Positions 16,728-25,273 of a DNA stretch of 64,000 bases are shown one piece after another (position 1 is the first letter of the stretch; each line of letters opens with the position of its first letter). A program made the position numbers and the translations under genes. This DNA is from an uncultured Eubacteriales bacterium (GTDB taxonomy: Bacteria > Bacillota > Clostridia > Oscillospirales > Oscillospiraceae): contig UQGJ01000001.1 in the NCBI GenBank assembly GCA_900540545.1, positions 124,001 through 188,000 on the forward strand. The letters are read 5' to 3'. The notes under the pieces are model-generated. The model made no database searches, was not told where the DNA came from, and saw nothing but the letters and a program-made list of their open reading frames with translations.

Positions 16728-17775
16728 ATCCGACGCCCCCTTCGCCCGGCGCCGGCGGCCCGGGCTGCAAGGAATTGAGATAGGGGTCCACCAGCGTGTC
16801 TCCCGCCGCCTCGGTGATAGCGTTGAAGATCACCGACATAACGTAGGCCGTGGAGTTCTTCACCTCGCGCATGTTGGCCCGGAGCTTCTGCCGGGCGACG
16901 CACAGGAGGGTGTAGTCCAGGTCGTAGAGCCTGGAGCGGACCCTGGCCTGGGGCAGCACGGCGTTGCCGATCCGAAAGCTCTCCGAGTAGTAGAGCCGTT
17001 CGATGGCGGCGGCGAAGACATGGGCGGTGTCCGCGTCGAACAGCTCCAAATGGCAGTCCCGCAGAATTAGGTCCAGCCCGCCGTCGTCCGTGCCTACGGG
17101 CTGACTGACTTCTTTGGGACTCCGTTTCGTTTTACTGGAATCAATCTTACTGGGGTACATTTGGCGCACTTCTTGATGTGCCTCTCCCGCAGGTCCAGAA
17201 GTGCGCCCGGTGCAGGTCTGGACCTGCCCGTTTGGGACTTCTTGATGTGCCGTTTCAGCACTTCTTGAAAGGGCGCTATGGCCCCCCATGCCTTGGGCGG
17301 GCGTGGCAGGGCCCGCCCCTTGATATGTATTTTCCGCACTTCTGCCCCCCGCGGCCTCGTCGCCGGGGGCGACAAAGGGGGCGCTGGCGGCGACGGGCTC
17401 CTCCAGCTCCACACGGGCCAAGTATATCTGGTTGGCGTCGCCGCGCCCGCACCGTTTCTCCCAGATGAGCCGGGCGGCGGAGAGTTCCTTCATGGCGTCG
17501 ATGACTTTGTGGTAGCTCACCTGGAGTTCCTCCGCCAGCGACGCCCGGGTGTAGATGATGAACACCTCGCCGGTGTCGTTCACCCAGCCGTTGAGCCTGG
17601 AGAGCTGGAAGCGGTTGAGCAGCAGCGTGTAGGCGACCTTGGCCTCCAGGCTCAGGGTGCGGTACCGCTGGTCGTCGAAGAGCCAGCGGGGCATTTGAAG
17701 ATGGTAGTAGCTTTGGATGTCGTTCTGGGTCATGAGACGGAAATCAGGCCGGCAAGTGAGCGGCGCTGCCTTCAT
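16711..17775 (-). CDS. RepA_N-type replication initiator
   Basis: The 354-aa protein starts at ATG 17775 after GAGGAGG. Residues about 25-110 carry the RepA_N pattern: YYHLQMPRWLFDD, then YRTLSLEAKVAYTLLLNRFQ, then WVNDTGEVFIIYTRASLAEE. These contain the winged-helix elements of Firmicute plasmid initiators. A variable Ser/Gly/Gln linker follows, with several AHQEV repeats. The last 110 residues (LVDPYLNSL near the end) look like the C-terminal helical domain often labelled DUF6017. Such initiators open the plasmid origin, and in ICEs they allow extrachromosomal copies. No iterons were recognised in the gene. Confidence 0.85.
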   Translation of the reverse strand: MKAAPLTCRPDFRLMTQNDIQSYYHLQMPRWLFDDQRYRTLSLEAKVAYTLLLNRFQLSRLNGWVNDTGEVFIIYTRASLAEELQVSYHKVIDAMKELSAARLIWEKRCGRGDANQIYLARVELEEPVAASAPFVAPGDEAAGGRSAENTYQGAGPATPAQGMGGHSALSRSAETAHQEVPNGQVQTCTGRTSGPAGEAHQEVRQMYPSKIDSSKTKRSPKEVSQPVGTDDGGLDLILRDCHLELFDADTAHVFAAAIERLYYSESFRIGNAVLPQARVRSRLYDLDYTLLCVARQKLRANMREVKNSTAYVMSVIFNAITEAAGDTLVDPYLNSLQPGPPAPGEGGVGFVPDP

Positions 17776-17802
17776 ATAGATTCCTCCTCGTTCAAATGGC
17801 AC

Positions 17803-17831
17803 AAAAAAAGACGGTGGGCAATCCCTCCGTC
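17803..17831 (-). terminator. Intrinsic terminator between virD4-like and repA-like genes
   Basis: On the minus strand GACGG-loop-CCGTC is followed by TTTTTTT. It lies 8 bases after the VirD4 stop and 28 bases before the RepA start, so it separates conjugation and replication transcripts or attenuates repA. Confidence 0.75.
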
Positions 17832-17838
17832 CTCCGGC

Positions 17839-20163
17839 CTATGCTTTATGGCTGTCTTTCCAGATGCCGTCCACGTCCACCTCGCTGGGATCGCGCTGAC
17901 GCACCTTGGTGATAAGGCCCCCGCCGGTATCCTCCTCCGGGGCAGTACGCGGCTGCGCTTCCTCGTCCCGGTCCACAGGCTGCTCTTTGGGTGGAGCCGG
18001 TGGGCGCGGCGGGTCCGGCTCCAGGCGGTAGAACGGCAGCGGCCCGAGAGTGTCCCCCTTGGGGGGCGCATGGCCGGGCCGTCCGGGGCGCTGAGATGGG
18101 GCGTGTGCTTCCGGCCCCGCATGGTCCACGGGCGCGGGGGCGGGCCCTGCCCGGCTGGGCGCGGGAGCGGGGGCTGGGGACGGACGGGGCGGCGGATCAG
18201 GCTGGTGGGTCTGCTCCGGCTCTTCCCGCGGAGCTTGTCCGGCCGGGTCTGCGCCGGTCGGGGGCTCCGCCTTCCTGCGCCAGGGCGGGGTGTATTTGGT
18301 CACGTGGGTCTGTACGAGTTCCGGAAAATACGGGTGCTCCTCCGGCGTCAGCTTATACATGCGCATGGGCGGCTTGTTGCGGATAAACACCAGACATTCG
18401 CGGTTATCAAGCCCCAATATCTCGTCCTCGCGCATCAGCGGCCGCTGGGTGTTGCTGCGGGTCTGGGAGTAGGGCCTGGTGGAGTGGTACACCGGGGAGA
18501 AGAGCGGCATGAGGGGCATCTGGTTGTTGGTCACGGAGATGGTGCATATCCCGCAGCGCCGCTCCAAAAAGGAGGCCGTGGTGAGATCGTTGGCGCCCAG
18601 GTAGATCATCAGGTCGCAGTTGGCCTCCTGCGTCTCCCACTCTCCCCGGGGGTAGCTGTGCTGGTACTGGGCCAAGGACTGCACGATCAGCTGGCAGTTG
18701 ATCCCAAAGCCGCGGGCGGAGGCCAGGACCTCGCTCATGCCGTCCAGGTAGCCGATGTTGCAGTATTCTTCCATAAACATATTTACCGTCACGGGGAGCC
18801 GCCCGTCCTCGCCGTTGGCCTCGGCGTAGTGGGCCAGACGGGTCATGGACAGCGAGAAGAAGAGACTGCTGAGGAACCGGAAGGTGCTGTCCTGGGCCGA
18901 CACCACGCAGAAGTAAAAGCACTGGCGCTGCCCGGGCAGCAGCAGGTCGATGTCGTTGTGGCGGGTGATCTCGTCCACGGCCTTGGACTGGAAGACCGCC
19001 AGACGGTTGCCAAGTCCAATGGCGATGTTGCCCCACAGGTTTTCCTTGGCCTTGAGGAAGTGGCCGTGAGGCCCATGGGCCGGATGGTCGTCGGGTAAGG
19101 CCTGGAGGGTCGCGTTGATCTCCTCGATGGTCCGGGTGGACAGGAGCTTGTAGACCTCTCCAATGGAACGCTCGTCGATGGGCAGGCGGACCTGGGTCTC
19201 GCCCACGGTCAGCAGCACCACGTAGTGAAGCAGGGCCTCCAGCAGGTTGATCTCCGCCCGCGCCCAGAAGTCGTTGGATTCGCCGGGACCGTTGGTGTTC
19301 TGGATGATGATGTTGGCCACCGTCTGGACCTCGATGGGGTCGTCCTCCAACCCCACAAGGAAATTACAGCCGTCGGAGTGGACCATGTTGATGAGGTTGA
19401 ACACCCGGACCACACATCCCTTTTTCCGCATGAGAGGCGCCAGCTTGCCGTAGATTTCCCCTTTGGGGTCGCTGATGATGGCGCTCTCGCCACGCTTGAT
19501 ACACTGGAGCAGGAACGGGAGCGCAAAGCCCCGGGTCTTGCCGGAGCCGGGGGCGCCGATACACAGGATGTTGCTGTTGAGGCCCTGGGTGTAGGGAAAG
19601 GCCACGTACTCCGCGTACTTGTCGTCGTCCAACGGGTCGTCCTTCAGCTTGCCCAGCAGTATGCTGTCGGTGTCCGCGATGGAGCCCACCTCCAGGAATT
19701 TCTCCATCTCCTTGCGCTCCATGAAGTGGGCGCTGCCGTGGGTGGAATCCGGGATGATGTCAAACCCGCGCTTGTCGTGGGTGTACTTGTAGCCGGACAG
19801 GAAGACGTAGCCCTTCTTGGTGAGCAGGCAGGCCAGCAGGATGATGACCAGGGTGACGACGATCCCCGTGGGGGTGATGATGGCAATGAGGTTCATGATG
19901 GGGTCGGTGACCCAGATACTTTCCACGGCCTCCGGCCCCCAGGTCTGTTGCAGCCCCAGCCGGATCGAGTTGACGAACATCCCGTAGAAGTAGTCCGCGA
20001 TCAGGATGATGGGTATGTAGAACTTGAACTTGCCCTTGTGCCGGTCCAGGAACTTCCCCAGCTTTTTATTCAGCCGGTCCTCCAGCTTGGCAAGGTGCGT
20101 GGACAGCCTAAACAACGAGAGGACCCCCTTCCGGCGCGGCGGCCTCCCGGTGCTGCGGTTCAT
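17839..20163 (-). CDS. virD4: VirD4/TraG-type coupling ATPase (T4CP)
   Basis: The 774-aa protein has two N-terminal membrane segments (residues about 48-66 and 95-114). Walker A GAPGSGKT is at 203-210, followed by SDPKGEIYGK, and Walker B is NMFMEEYCNIGYL. The motif VQSLAQYQ lies in the C-terminal RecA-like fold. Coupling proteins bring the relaxase-DNA complex to the type IV channel. The last 130 residues are Pro/Glu/Ala-rich. The start is placed at ATG 20163, inside the upstream gene; a TTG at 20115 just after GGAAGGGGG is the alternative and would remove 16 residues. It lies downstream of virB4 in transcription order. Confidence 0.93.
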   Translation of the reverse strand: MNRSTGRPPRRKGVLSLFRLSTHLAKLEDRLNKKLGKFLDRHKGKFKFYIPIILIADYFYGMFVNSIRLGLQQTWGPEAVESIWVTDPIMNLIAIITPTGIVVTLVIILLACLLTKKGYVFLSGYKYTHDKRGFDIIPDSTHGSAHFMERKEMEKFLEVGSIADTDSILLGKLKDDPLDDDKYAEYVAFPYTQGLNSNILCIGAPGSGKTRGFALPFLLQCIKRGESAIISDPKGEIYGKLAPLMRKKGCVVRVFNLINMVHSDGCNFLVGLEDDPIEVQTVANIIIQNTNGPGESNDFWARAEINLLEALLHYVVLLTVGETQVRLPIDERSIGEVYKLLSTRTIEEINATLQALPDDHPAHGPHGHFLKAKENLWGNIAIGLGNRLAVFQSKAVDEITRHNDIDLLLPGQRQCFYFCVVSAQDSTFRFLSSLFFSLSMTRLAHYAEANGEDGRLPVTVNMFMEEYCNIGYLDGMSEVLASARGFGINCQLIVQSLAQYQHSYPRGEWETQEANCDLMIYLGANDLTTASFLERRCGICTISVTNNQMPLMPLFSPVYHSTRPYSQTRSNTQRPLMREDEILGLDNRECLVFIRNKPPMRMYKLTPEEHPYFPELVQTHVTKYTPPWRRKAEPPTGADPAGQAPREEPEQTHQPDPPPRPSPAPAPAPSRAGPAPAPVDHAGPEAHAPSQRPGRPGHAPPKGDTLGPLPFYRLEPDPPRPPAPPKEQPVDRDEEAQPRTAPEEDTGGGLITKVRQRDPSEVDVDGIWKDSHKA

Positions 20164-21232
20164 AGAGAAGTCCACCGCCCAGACCGTCCATGAGCGGCCC
20201 CGGGTCAAAGTAGAGCAGCTCGATGCCCTGGATGGGCAGGGCTCTGGCGAGCACCCCGTCCACCTGGTCGGTCATGGCCGCCACTTTCACGTTGGGGAAG
20301 CCGCGCAGCCACGCCGTTTCGCACAGGCTCCGCACGCGGCGCAGGTCCATGTCCAGCGCCACCACCAGGGGCGTGTCCCCATCCATGGCGTCCACAGGCA
20401 GTTCCGGCGGCGGCGGGCTCCAACGCCGCCCGGCGATAAGCCGGGACACCCGGGCGCGGTAGTCCCCCTGCCGCATGAGGGCAAGCTGGAGCGCGCCGGT
20501 ATCGTCGCAGGACGCCAGATAAAAGGGCCGCTTGGTCTTCTGGTAGGCCTCCGCGTAGCTCACCTGGCCGGCCTGGGGGTGACGGCGGACCGTCGTCGCC
20601 TTGAGCACGTGGTACGCCTCGGCGTAGGTGCGCCCCGTCAGGAGGTAGGAGTAGGTCATGCCGAACCCTTTCCCGTAGAGCGGGCAGAGCCGGTGCATGA
20701 TGGCGTTCTCGTGCTGGATGAGGGGGCCGTAGCTCTCCTTGGAGGCGTAGTAGACCAGGAACGCCTCGCCGCCCCAGTGGCCGAACCCCGCGCACTGGAT
20801 GTTGCTGGATACGTGGTTGAACTTCTCGCTGCGCATAGGCTTGGACTGGAGGAAAACAGGCTGGCGGCAGAGAAGGTCATAGTCGGTCTGGCCCACCTCG
20901 ATTCCAGCCCGGCGGCAGAGGAGCGCAACGCGGGCCGTCTCACAATAGCGGCGGGTCTTTTCCGGCTGGAGGGACTGGCCGGCATACCGCTGGTATCGGT
21001 AGCCATGCCCCTGGAGGAACTTCTCGCCCTTTGCGCTCAGGCGGAGGAACTCTTTCTGCTGGTTGGGGCCGCATAGCTCGATGATCTGATGGGAGAGGAG
21101 CTGTTGGACGGCGGGCAGATAGCTGCCCGCGGAGCCGTACCGTTTGAACTCGCCGGAAGGGACCAGGCCGTAACAGCCGACCAGGTCTACCACTTCCATA
21201 TCAACGCTGTCGAGCAGCAATAGAATCACCAC
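20108..21232 (-). CDS. Conjugation-region protein with winged-helix-like start (374 aa)
   Basis: The frame overlaps the VirD4 gene by 56 bases. The start is uncertain: GTG 21232 or an ATG 33 bases later (MEVVDLVGCYGLVPSGEFKR), as no strong Shine-Dalgarno is visible. The first 75 residues resemble a winged helix (LPAVQQLLSHQIIEL, then FLRLSAKGEKFL). The centre contains HENAIMHRLCPLYG, and the C-terminal 90 residues contain LVVALDMDLRRVR and end in a low-complexity tail. The layout recalls replication-relaxation proteins, DNA-binding partners of conjugation machineries, but assignment is not secure. Confidence 0.65.
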   Translation of the reverse strand: MVILLLLDSVDMEVVDLVGCYGLVPSGEFKRYGSAGSYLPAVQQLLSHQIIELCGPNQQKEFLRLSAKGEKFLQGHGYRYQRYAGQSLQPEKTRRYCETARVALLCRRAGIEVGQTDYDLLCRQPVFLQSKPMRSEKFNHVSSNIQCAGFGHWGGEAFLVYYASKESYGPLIQHENAIMHRLCPLYGKGFGMTYSYLLTGRTYAEAYHVLKATTVRRHPQAGQVSYAEAYQKTKRPFYLASCDDTGALQLALMRQGDYRARVSRLIAGRRWSPPPPELPVDAMDGDTPLVVALDMDLRRVRSLCETAWLRGFPNVKVAAMTDQVDGVLARALPIQGIELLYFDPGPLMDGLGGGLLYEPQHREAAAPEGGPLVV

Positions 21233-21326
21233 ACTTTCGATTTCACGTCTGGGGCTGCCTGGGTGGGGCGCGGATTCTGAAACACGTCCGCTGTCTGCCC
21301 GGCCAAACCGTTTCAGCGCAGCGGCT

Positions 21327-21386
21327 CAGGCCCGGCCGCAGGCGACGCGCACAGGGTTCCTTGCGTCGCCTGCGGGGCGGGGCCTG
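21327..21386. repeat. Large GC-rich inverted repeat in conjugation block
   Basis: GCAGGCGACGC (21338-21348) and GCGTCGCCTGC (21363-21373) form a perfect 11-bp stem. Outer arms CAGGCCC and GGGCCTG extend it, and TTTTT follows on the plus strand. It lies in the 188-base gap between two conjugation genes, where nothing else is seen. Its T-run faces the plus strand although no plus gene lies upstream of it, so its role is unclear. Confidence 0.6.
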
Positions 21387-21420
21387 TTTTTCAGTTCCAC
21401 GTCGGGCGCCCGGGTGCCGT

Positions 21421-22080
21421 TTAGAAGAAGGGATACCTGCCGGCGCGCATGTAAAAGTAGTCGTCGGCGTCCGCCAGGGGCAGGAGGAAGATGTGGCACC
21501 TGGGCACCTCCGCCCGGGTGGCCAGGAGGCAGACGCTCAGGGTGAACTGGTCGTCGTCCTCGAACAGGCGGCCTTTGAGCGCGTTGGGTACGGCCTTCCA
21601 GCCCTTGTTGTCCTGGTCGTAGACGTTGCGGTTATGGTACTCACAGTGCTCGTCGATGACCAGCAGGGCCTCCCGGTACCAAGGCAGGGTCGCGCCCTGG
21701 GCCTCCAGGCCGTCCAGGAGGCGGCGGATGGTGTCGCTCAGGTATGCGGGCGGTTCCCGGGTACAGTGGGGCAGCAGGGTGGCGAGCTCCAGGTGGAGCC
21801 AGCCGTGTTCCGTGATGGACGCCGACCCGGCCAGGTCCATGGGCGGCGGCGCGCACCGTTTCCGGTAGTGGGCGTCGTACCGAGGGCGGTGGCGTTCGCA
21901 GAGGTTTCGCAGCTCCACGGTGGCGGCCTCCAACTTCCCGGCGGTCTTGTCCATTGCCTCGGCCAGCCGCACGGGCTCCACCGGATCACTGTCCAGCAGC
22001 GCCATGACGCCGCCGGTGGCGAGGTAGGACTCATGGGCCAATGCCTGGACCCGAACCATGTCTTTTTGAAGGTCAGCCAT
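21421..22080 (-). CDS. Conjugation-region hypothetical protein (219 aa)
   Basis: ATG 22080 (MADLQKDMVRVQALAHESYL) follows GAGGAGG and overlaps the virB4 stop by eight bases. The N-terminal half is helical (KTAGKLEAATVELRNLCERH). The C-terminal half has YHNRNVYDQDNKGWK and a beta-rich end. Proteins of this size occur directly after virB4 in related elements, but no function is known. Confidence 0.65.
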   Translation of the reverse strand: MADLQKDMVRVQALAHESYLATGGVMALLDSDPVEPVRLAEAMDKTAGKLEAATVELRNLCERHRPRYDAHYRKRCAPPPMDLAGSASITEHGWLHLELATLLPHCTREPPAYLSDTIRRLLDGLEAQGATLPWYREALLVIDEHCEYHNRNVYDQDNKGWKAVPNALKGRLFEDDDQFTLSVCLLATRAEVPRCHIFLLPLADADDYFYMRAGRYPFF

Positions 22081-24694
22081 CGGACACAGCCTCCTCTGCG
22101 GGCCGTGCGGAAGCCCGCGCCCGCATATCGGTGGGCGACGTGGTGATATACTCATACTCCATCGGTGTCACCGTGAAGCTCACCGGCACATGGTTGCGGC
22201 CAATGCAGAGGAGCCCCTCGCCCCGGTGGAACCGGGTGATAAGCTGCTGCTCGCTCTCGGACAGGTTCAGCTTTTTGCGGGCCAGCTCCGCCTCCTGCTC
22301 CTCAAGCTGCATCACGATCTTGATACGGGTGCTGTCCAGGATGGACTTGCCGTACTTGCCGCCCTCCAGGGCGTCCATGTCGGCGAGGCCCTGACTGGTG
22401 ACGCCGGCGATCCCGCCCAGAGCCCGGATCAGTTTGACCGTGCTCACCACGTAGTTGGCCGCCAGGGGGTTGGAGGTGGAGCCGATCAGTTTCCACAGCT
22501 CGTCCGCCAGAAGGACGGTGCCGGTCATACCGTTTTGGATGATGAGGTCGGTAGCATACTCGGTGGCCATGTAGAGGGTGCAAAGGAGCAGGTCCTCCGG
22601 CACGCCGGTGAGGTCGAGGACGATGTAGGGGTTGGCGGCGTCGATGGTGGTGCGCCTGCCCATGCTGGCTGCCGAGCCGCTTACGTACCGGGTGAGCACG
22701 GTGGCCAGGTGCCGGGTCTCCTTCCTGGAGTTGAGCACCTCGTACCAATCCGGCAGGACCGGCATCTCCTTCACCGTCACGCCGTCCTCTTCGTAGAGGC
22801 TGGCGTTATCGAAGGTGATCCCACACTTGGCGTAGCACTCCACCAGGGAGGCGTCCAGGAGGTTTTTATCCTCCACCGTCAAATCCCGTTTTTGCAGGGA
22901 GTACCATATCTCCAGTTTTGCGATCTTGTCGGCCAGGAGAGAATCGTTGCGCTCGGCGAGGCCCTTGGCCCGGTTGTAGACGTCGGTGGTGGCCAGGCGG
23001 ATGTCCATCTCATTGATACAATCCTGCGACGACGGAATGAGCCGGGCGTACTCTCCACCCACGGCCTCGCAGTGCGGGCGGAACTCATGGCCTTTTTCCG
23101 GGATGATGTAGATGATGTGCCGGCCCTGCTGTCGGTAGCGCCCGCCGATGGCCTGGAGCAGGAGACTTTTACCGACGCCTGTGGAGCCGAAGCAGGAAAA
23201 ATTCCCGTTGGGGTAGCGGTAATCGTCGAAGTTGTCCAGAAAGACGGGGCTGCGGTTATACATGTTGAGGCCCAGGAAAATTCCGGTCTGGTCCGTGAGC
23301 TCATAGCTGACGAACGGGAACGCGCCGGCCACGCTGGAGGTGAGGGCGTTGCGGCGGGCCTTGCGTTCGATGTTGGGGTCCAGGATCGCCAGGGGCAGCA
23401 GGGAGAGAAAGCCCTGCTCCTCGTGGATGGTGCAGCGCTTGGGGAGCATGTCCATGCTGACGCAGAGGGACTCCAGGCTGGTGAGCCGCTGTTCCAGGGT
23501 CTCCGGGTCATCGGCAACCACCTCCAGGGTGGTGTGCATATAGTAGAGGTCCTCGCCCTTCCGGTTGATCCCTTCCTTCAGATAGAGGCCGGCGTTGATG
23601 GCGTCGTCCAGCTCTTCGTAATCTGCCCGGGTGTCGCCCACGTCGCGCATCCGGGACCGGCGCCACATAGTCGATTGGCCGATGTTTTTGACCTCCTTTT
23701 CTTTGGACTGCCGTTTCACCGTAAAGGACAGGCTCACACCCTCTCCGGCCTCCACCAGCGGGGCCAGCCACGCCCGGCCCACCACGGTAGTGTAGCCGTA
23801 GCCGGCGATGAACAGGTAGGCGTGATACACGCCGTCGATCTCCACGTAGTCGGCGGGGATCATATCCACGTCGATGGGCGAAAGGATGTCGGTGATGGTC
23901 GTGGCCCCGCCGGAGAGGTCCGGGACACCGCCAGCCCGGTCATGGCGGCGCAGGGATAGCACGCGGCGTTTCTTCTTTACCTGCGCCTGTTCCCCGGCTT
24001 GCAGAAGGGCAACTTCCTCTTCGCCATAAACGCCATGAATTGCAGAGATCATATCGAAAACGCCAAGGGGCAGCTTGACGCGCCTGGAGGTGGACTTGTT
24101 GTAGATTTCATAAAGGAGCTCCAGCACGGCGTTGTCGCTGTACTCCGGGTCCAGGACCGTCAGGCCGCAGCGCTCCAGGTACCGCGCGGCGGTGTCCGCC
24201 ACCTCTGCCATGCGTTCGGCGATGGCCTGGGGCGTGTTATCTCTGGCCTTCATGCTCGGCTCATACTCAAAGGAGAGGAAAAAGCGGTGGCAGATGGCCT
24301 CGTTCTCCACCATGCGGGAGACTTCACGGATGTTATCCTCTATCATGGCCCGGCAGGCTGCTACCGGCTCCCGCTCCATGTTGGCCTGCTGCCGCTCCCG
24401 GTAGGCATCCATATTGAACTTTTGCGTCCGGACAGAGAACTGAAGCGTCTGGGGGGCGATCTTTAGGTAGGACGCCATATCTGCCAGGACCACATCCTTC
24501 TCGTCATCGGACAGGGTGTAGAAGTTGACCGGCAGCACCTCCAGAATACGAACGAACCGGCCGTCCTTGGTGGCGACGGTGCCGCGGATGATGTCTTTCA
24601 CAGGAATCCAGCGCTGGATACTCCCGTCGTAGGTGCTGTCGTAGGCGTCGTCGCCTTTAATGGCGCCGCCGAATATCAGCTCTTTTAAGCCCAT
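22073..24694 (-). CDS. virB4: VirB4/TraE-type conjugation ATPase
   Basis: The 873-aa protein has Walker A GSTGVGKS at 503-510 and Walker B TVLLADELWKL at about 726-736. An N-terminal 450-residue domain typical of VirB4 precedes them, and a CxxE-like C-terminal region follows. Length and motif order match family members of Gram-positive type IV secretion systems. VirB4 powers channel assembly and substrate transfer at the inner face of the membrane. The start overlaps the PrgI-like gene by 38 bases, a common arrangement in this module. Confidence 0.95.
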   Translation of the reverse strand: MGLKELIFGGAIKGDDAYDSTYDGSIQRWIPVKDIIRGTVATKDGRFVRILEVLPVNFYTLSDDEKDVVLADMASYLKIAPQTLQFSVRTQKFNMDAYRERQQANMEREPVAACRAMIEDNIREVSRMVENEAICHRFFLSFEYEPSMKARDNTPQAIAERMAEVADTAARYLERCGLTVLDPEYSDNAVLELLYEIYNKSTSRRVKLPLGVFDMISAIHGVYGEEEVALLQAGEQAQVKKKRRVLSLRRHDRAGGVPDLSGGATTITDILSPIDVDMIPADYVEIDGVYHAYLFIAGYGYTTVVGRAWLAPLVEAGEGVSLSFTVKRQSKEKEVKNIGQSTMWRRSRMRDVGDTRADYEELDDAINAGLYLKEGINRKGEDLYYMHTTLEVVADDPETLEQRLTSLESLCVSMDMLPKRCTIHEEQGFLSLLPLAILDPNIERKARRNALTSSVAGAFPFVSYELTDQTGIFLGLNMYNRSPVFLDNFDDYRYPNGNFSCFGSTGVGKSLLLQAIGGRYRQQGRHIIYIIPEKGHEFRPHCEAVGGEYARLIPSSQDCINEMDIRLATTDVYNRAKGLAERNDSLLADKIAKLEIWYSLQKRDLTVEDKNLLDASLVECYAKCGITFDNASLYEEDGVTVKEMPVLPDWYEVLNSRKETRHLATVLTRYVSGSAASMGRRTTIDAANPYIVLDLTGVPEDLLLCTLYMATEYATDLIIQNGMTGTVLLADELWKLIGSTSNPLAANYVVSTVKLIRALGGIAGVTSQGLADMDALEGGKYGKSILDSTRIKIVMQLEEQEAELARKKLNLSESEQQLITRFHRGEGLLCIGRNHVPVSFTVTPMEYEYITTSPTDMRARASARPAEEAVSDG

Positions 24695-24998
24695 GGCTGC
24701 TGCCGACCTCCCCTCTATATGTGAGTACGCCGCGCCGGCGGCGCCAGCACCACCAGGTGTACAGGTAACGGGTCAGGCTCTCGTCCGCCAAGCCCAGGAG
24801 CGCGAAGCCCGCCACCGGGATAAAGATGACGAGCGTGGTGATGATCTTGATGGTCAGGTCTTGGATGGGCAGGAATCTGAAGCACAAAAGCAGCACCGGC
24901 AGCCCCAGGACCGCGGCCTCGATGACGTTGCGCAGTTCAAAAAGGCCCATGACCTTGCCCGCGTCGGTGTAGTTGGCGGGGATATAGTACGTTTGCAT
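24657..24998 (-). CDS. PrgI-like membrane protein of the type IV secretion system (113 aa)
   Basis: ATG 24998 follows GGAGGG. Two hydrophobic segments lie at about residues 27-45 and 53-70, preceded by MQTYYIPANYTDAGKVMGLF, the usual beginning of PrgI proteins in Firmicutes. The C-terminus is basic with RRRRG. PrgI/VirB3-like proteins form a complex with VirB4, and this gene lies immediately before virB4 and overlaps it. Confidence 0.8.
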   Translation of the reverse strand: MQTYYIPANYTDAGKVMGLFELRNVIEAAVLGLPVLLLCFRFLPIQDLTIKIITTLVIFIPVAGFALLGLADESLTRYLYTWWCWRRRRGVLTYRGEVGSSHGLKRADIRRRH

Positions 24999-25262
24999 TT
25001 AATTTGTTCCCTCCATTTCTGGGACAGGTTCTAATAGGTTGGAGCGGCCGGCGGAGAACTCCTCCACCAGCCGCTCCTGCTGTTCTTTACGGTCTTGTAT
25101 CACGATTTCAAAAGCGCGCTCCACCAAACGCCGCTCCCCTGGGGTGGCGGGCCGTTTCTCCAGTTCCAGGTCGCTGATAAGCTGGTGGGAGACGCCGGCC
25201 GCCTGCGCCAGGGCCATGAGCGGGATGTGGTAGCGTTGACGAAGGTCCCGGAGCAGCAGCAT
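24999..25262 (-). CDS. Small XRE-type helix-turn-helix protein (87 aa)
   Basis: Residues about 9-30 read RYHIPLMALAQAAGVSHQLI, then SDLELEKRPATPG, a Cro/C1-type HTH. It lies in the conjugation operon, ending at the PrgI gene start without a gap. ATG 25262 follows GGAGGTG. It may tune expression of the operon, but no operator was identified. Confidence 0.75.
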   Translation of the reverse strand: MLLLRDLRQRYHIPLMALAQAAGVSHQLISDLELEKRPATPGERRLVERAFEIVIQDRKEQQERLVEEFSAGRSNLLEPVPEMEGTN

Positions 25263-25273
25263 GACGCCACCTC

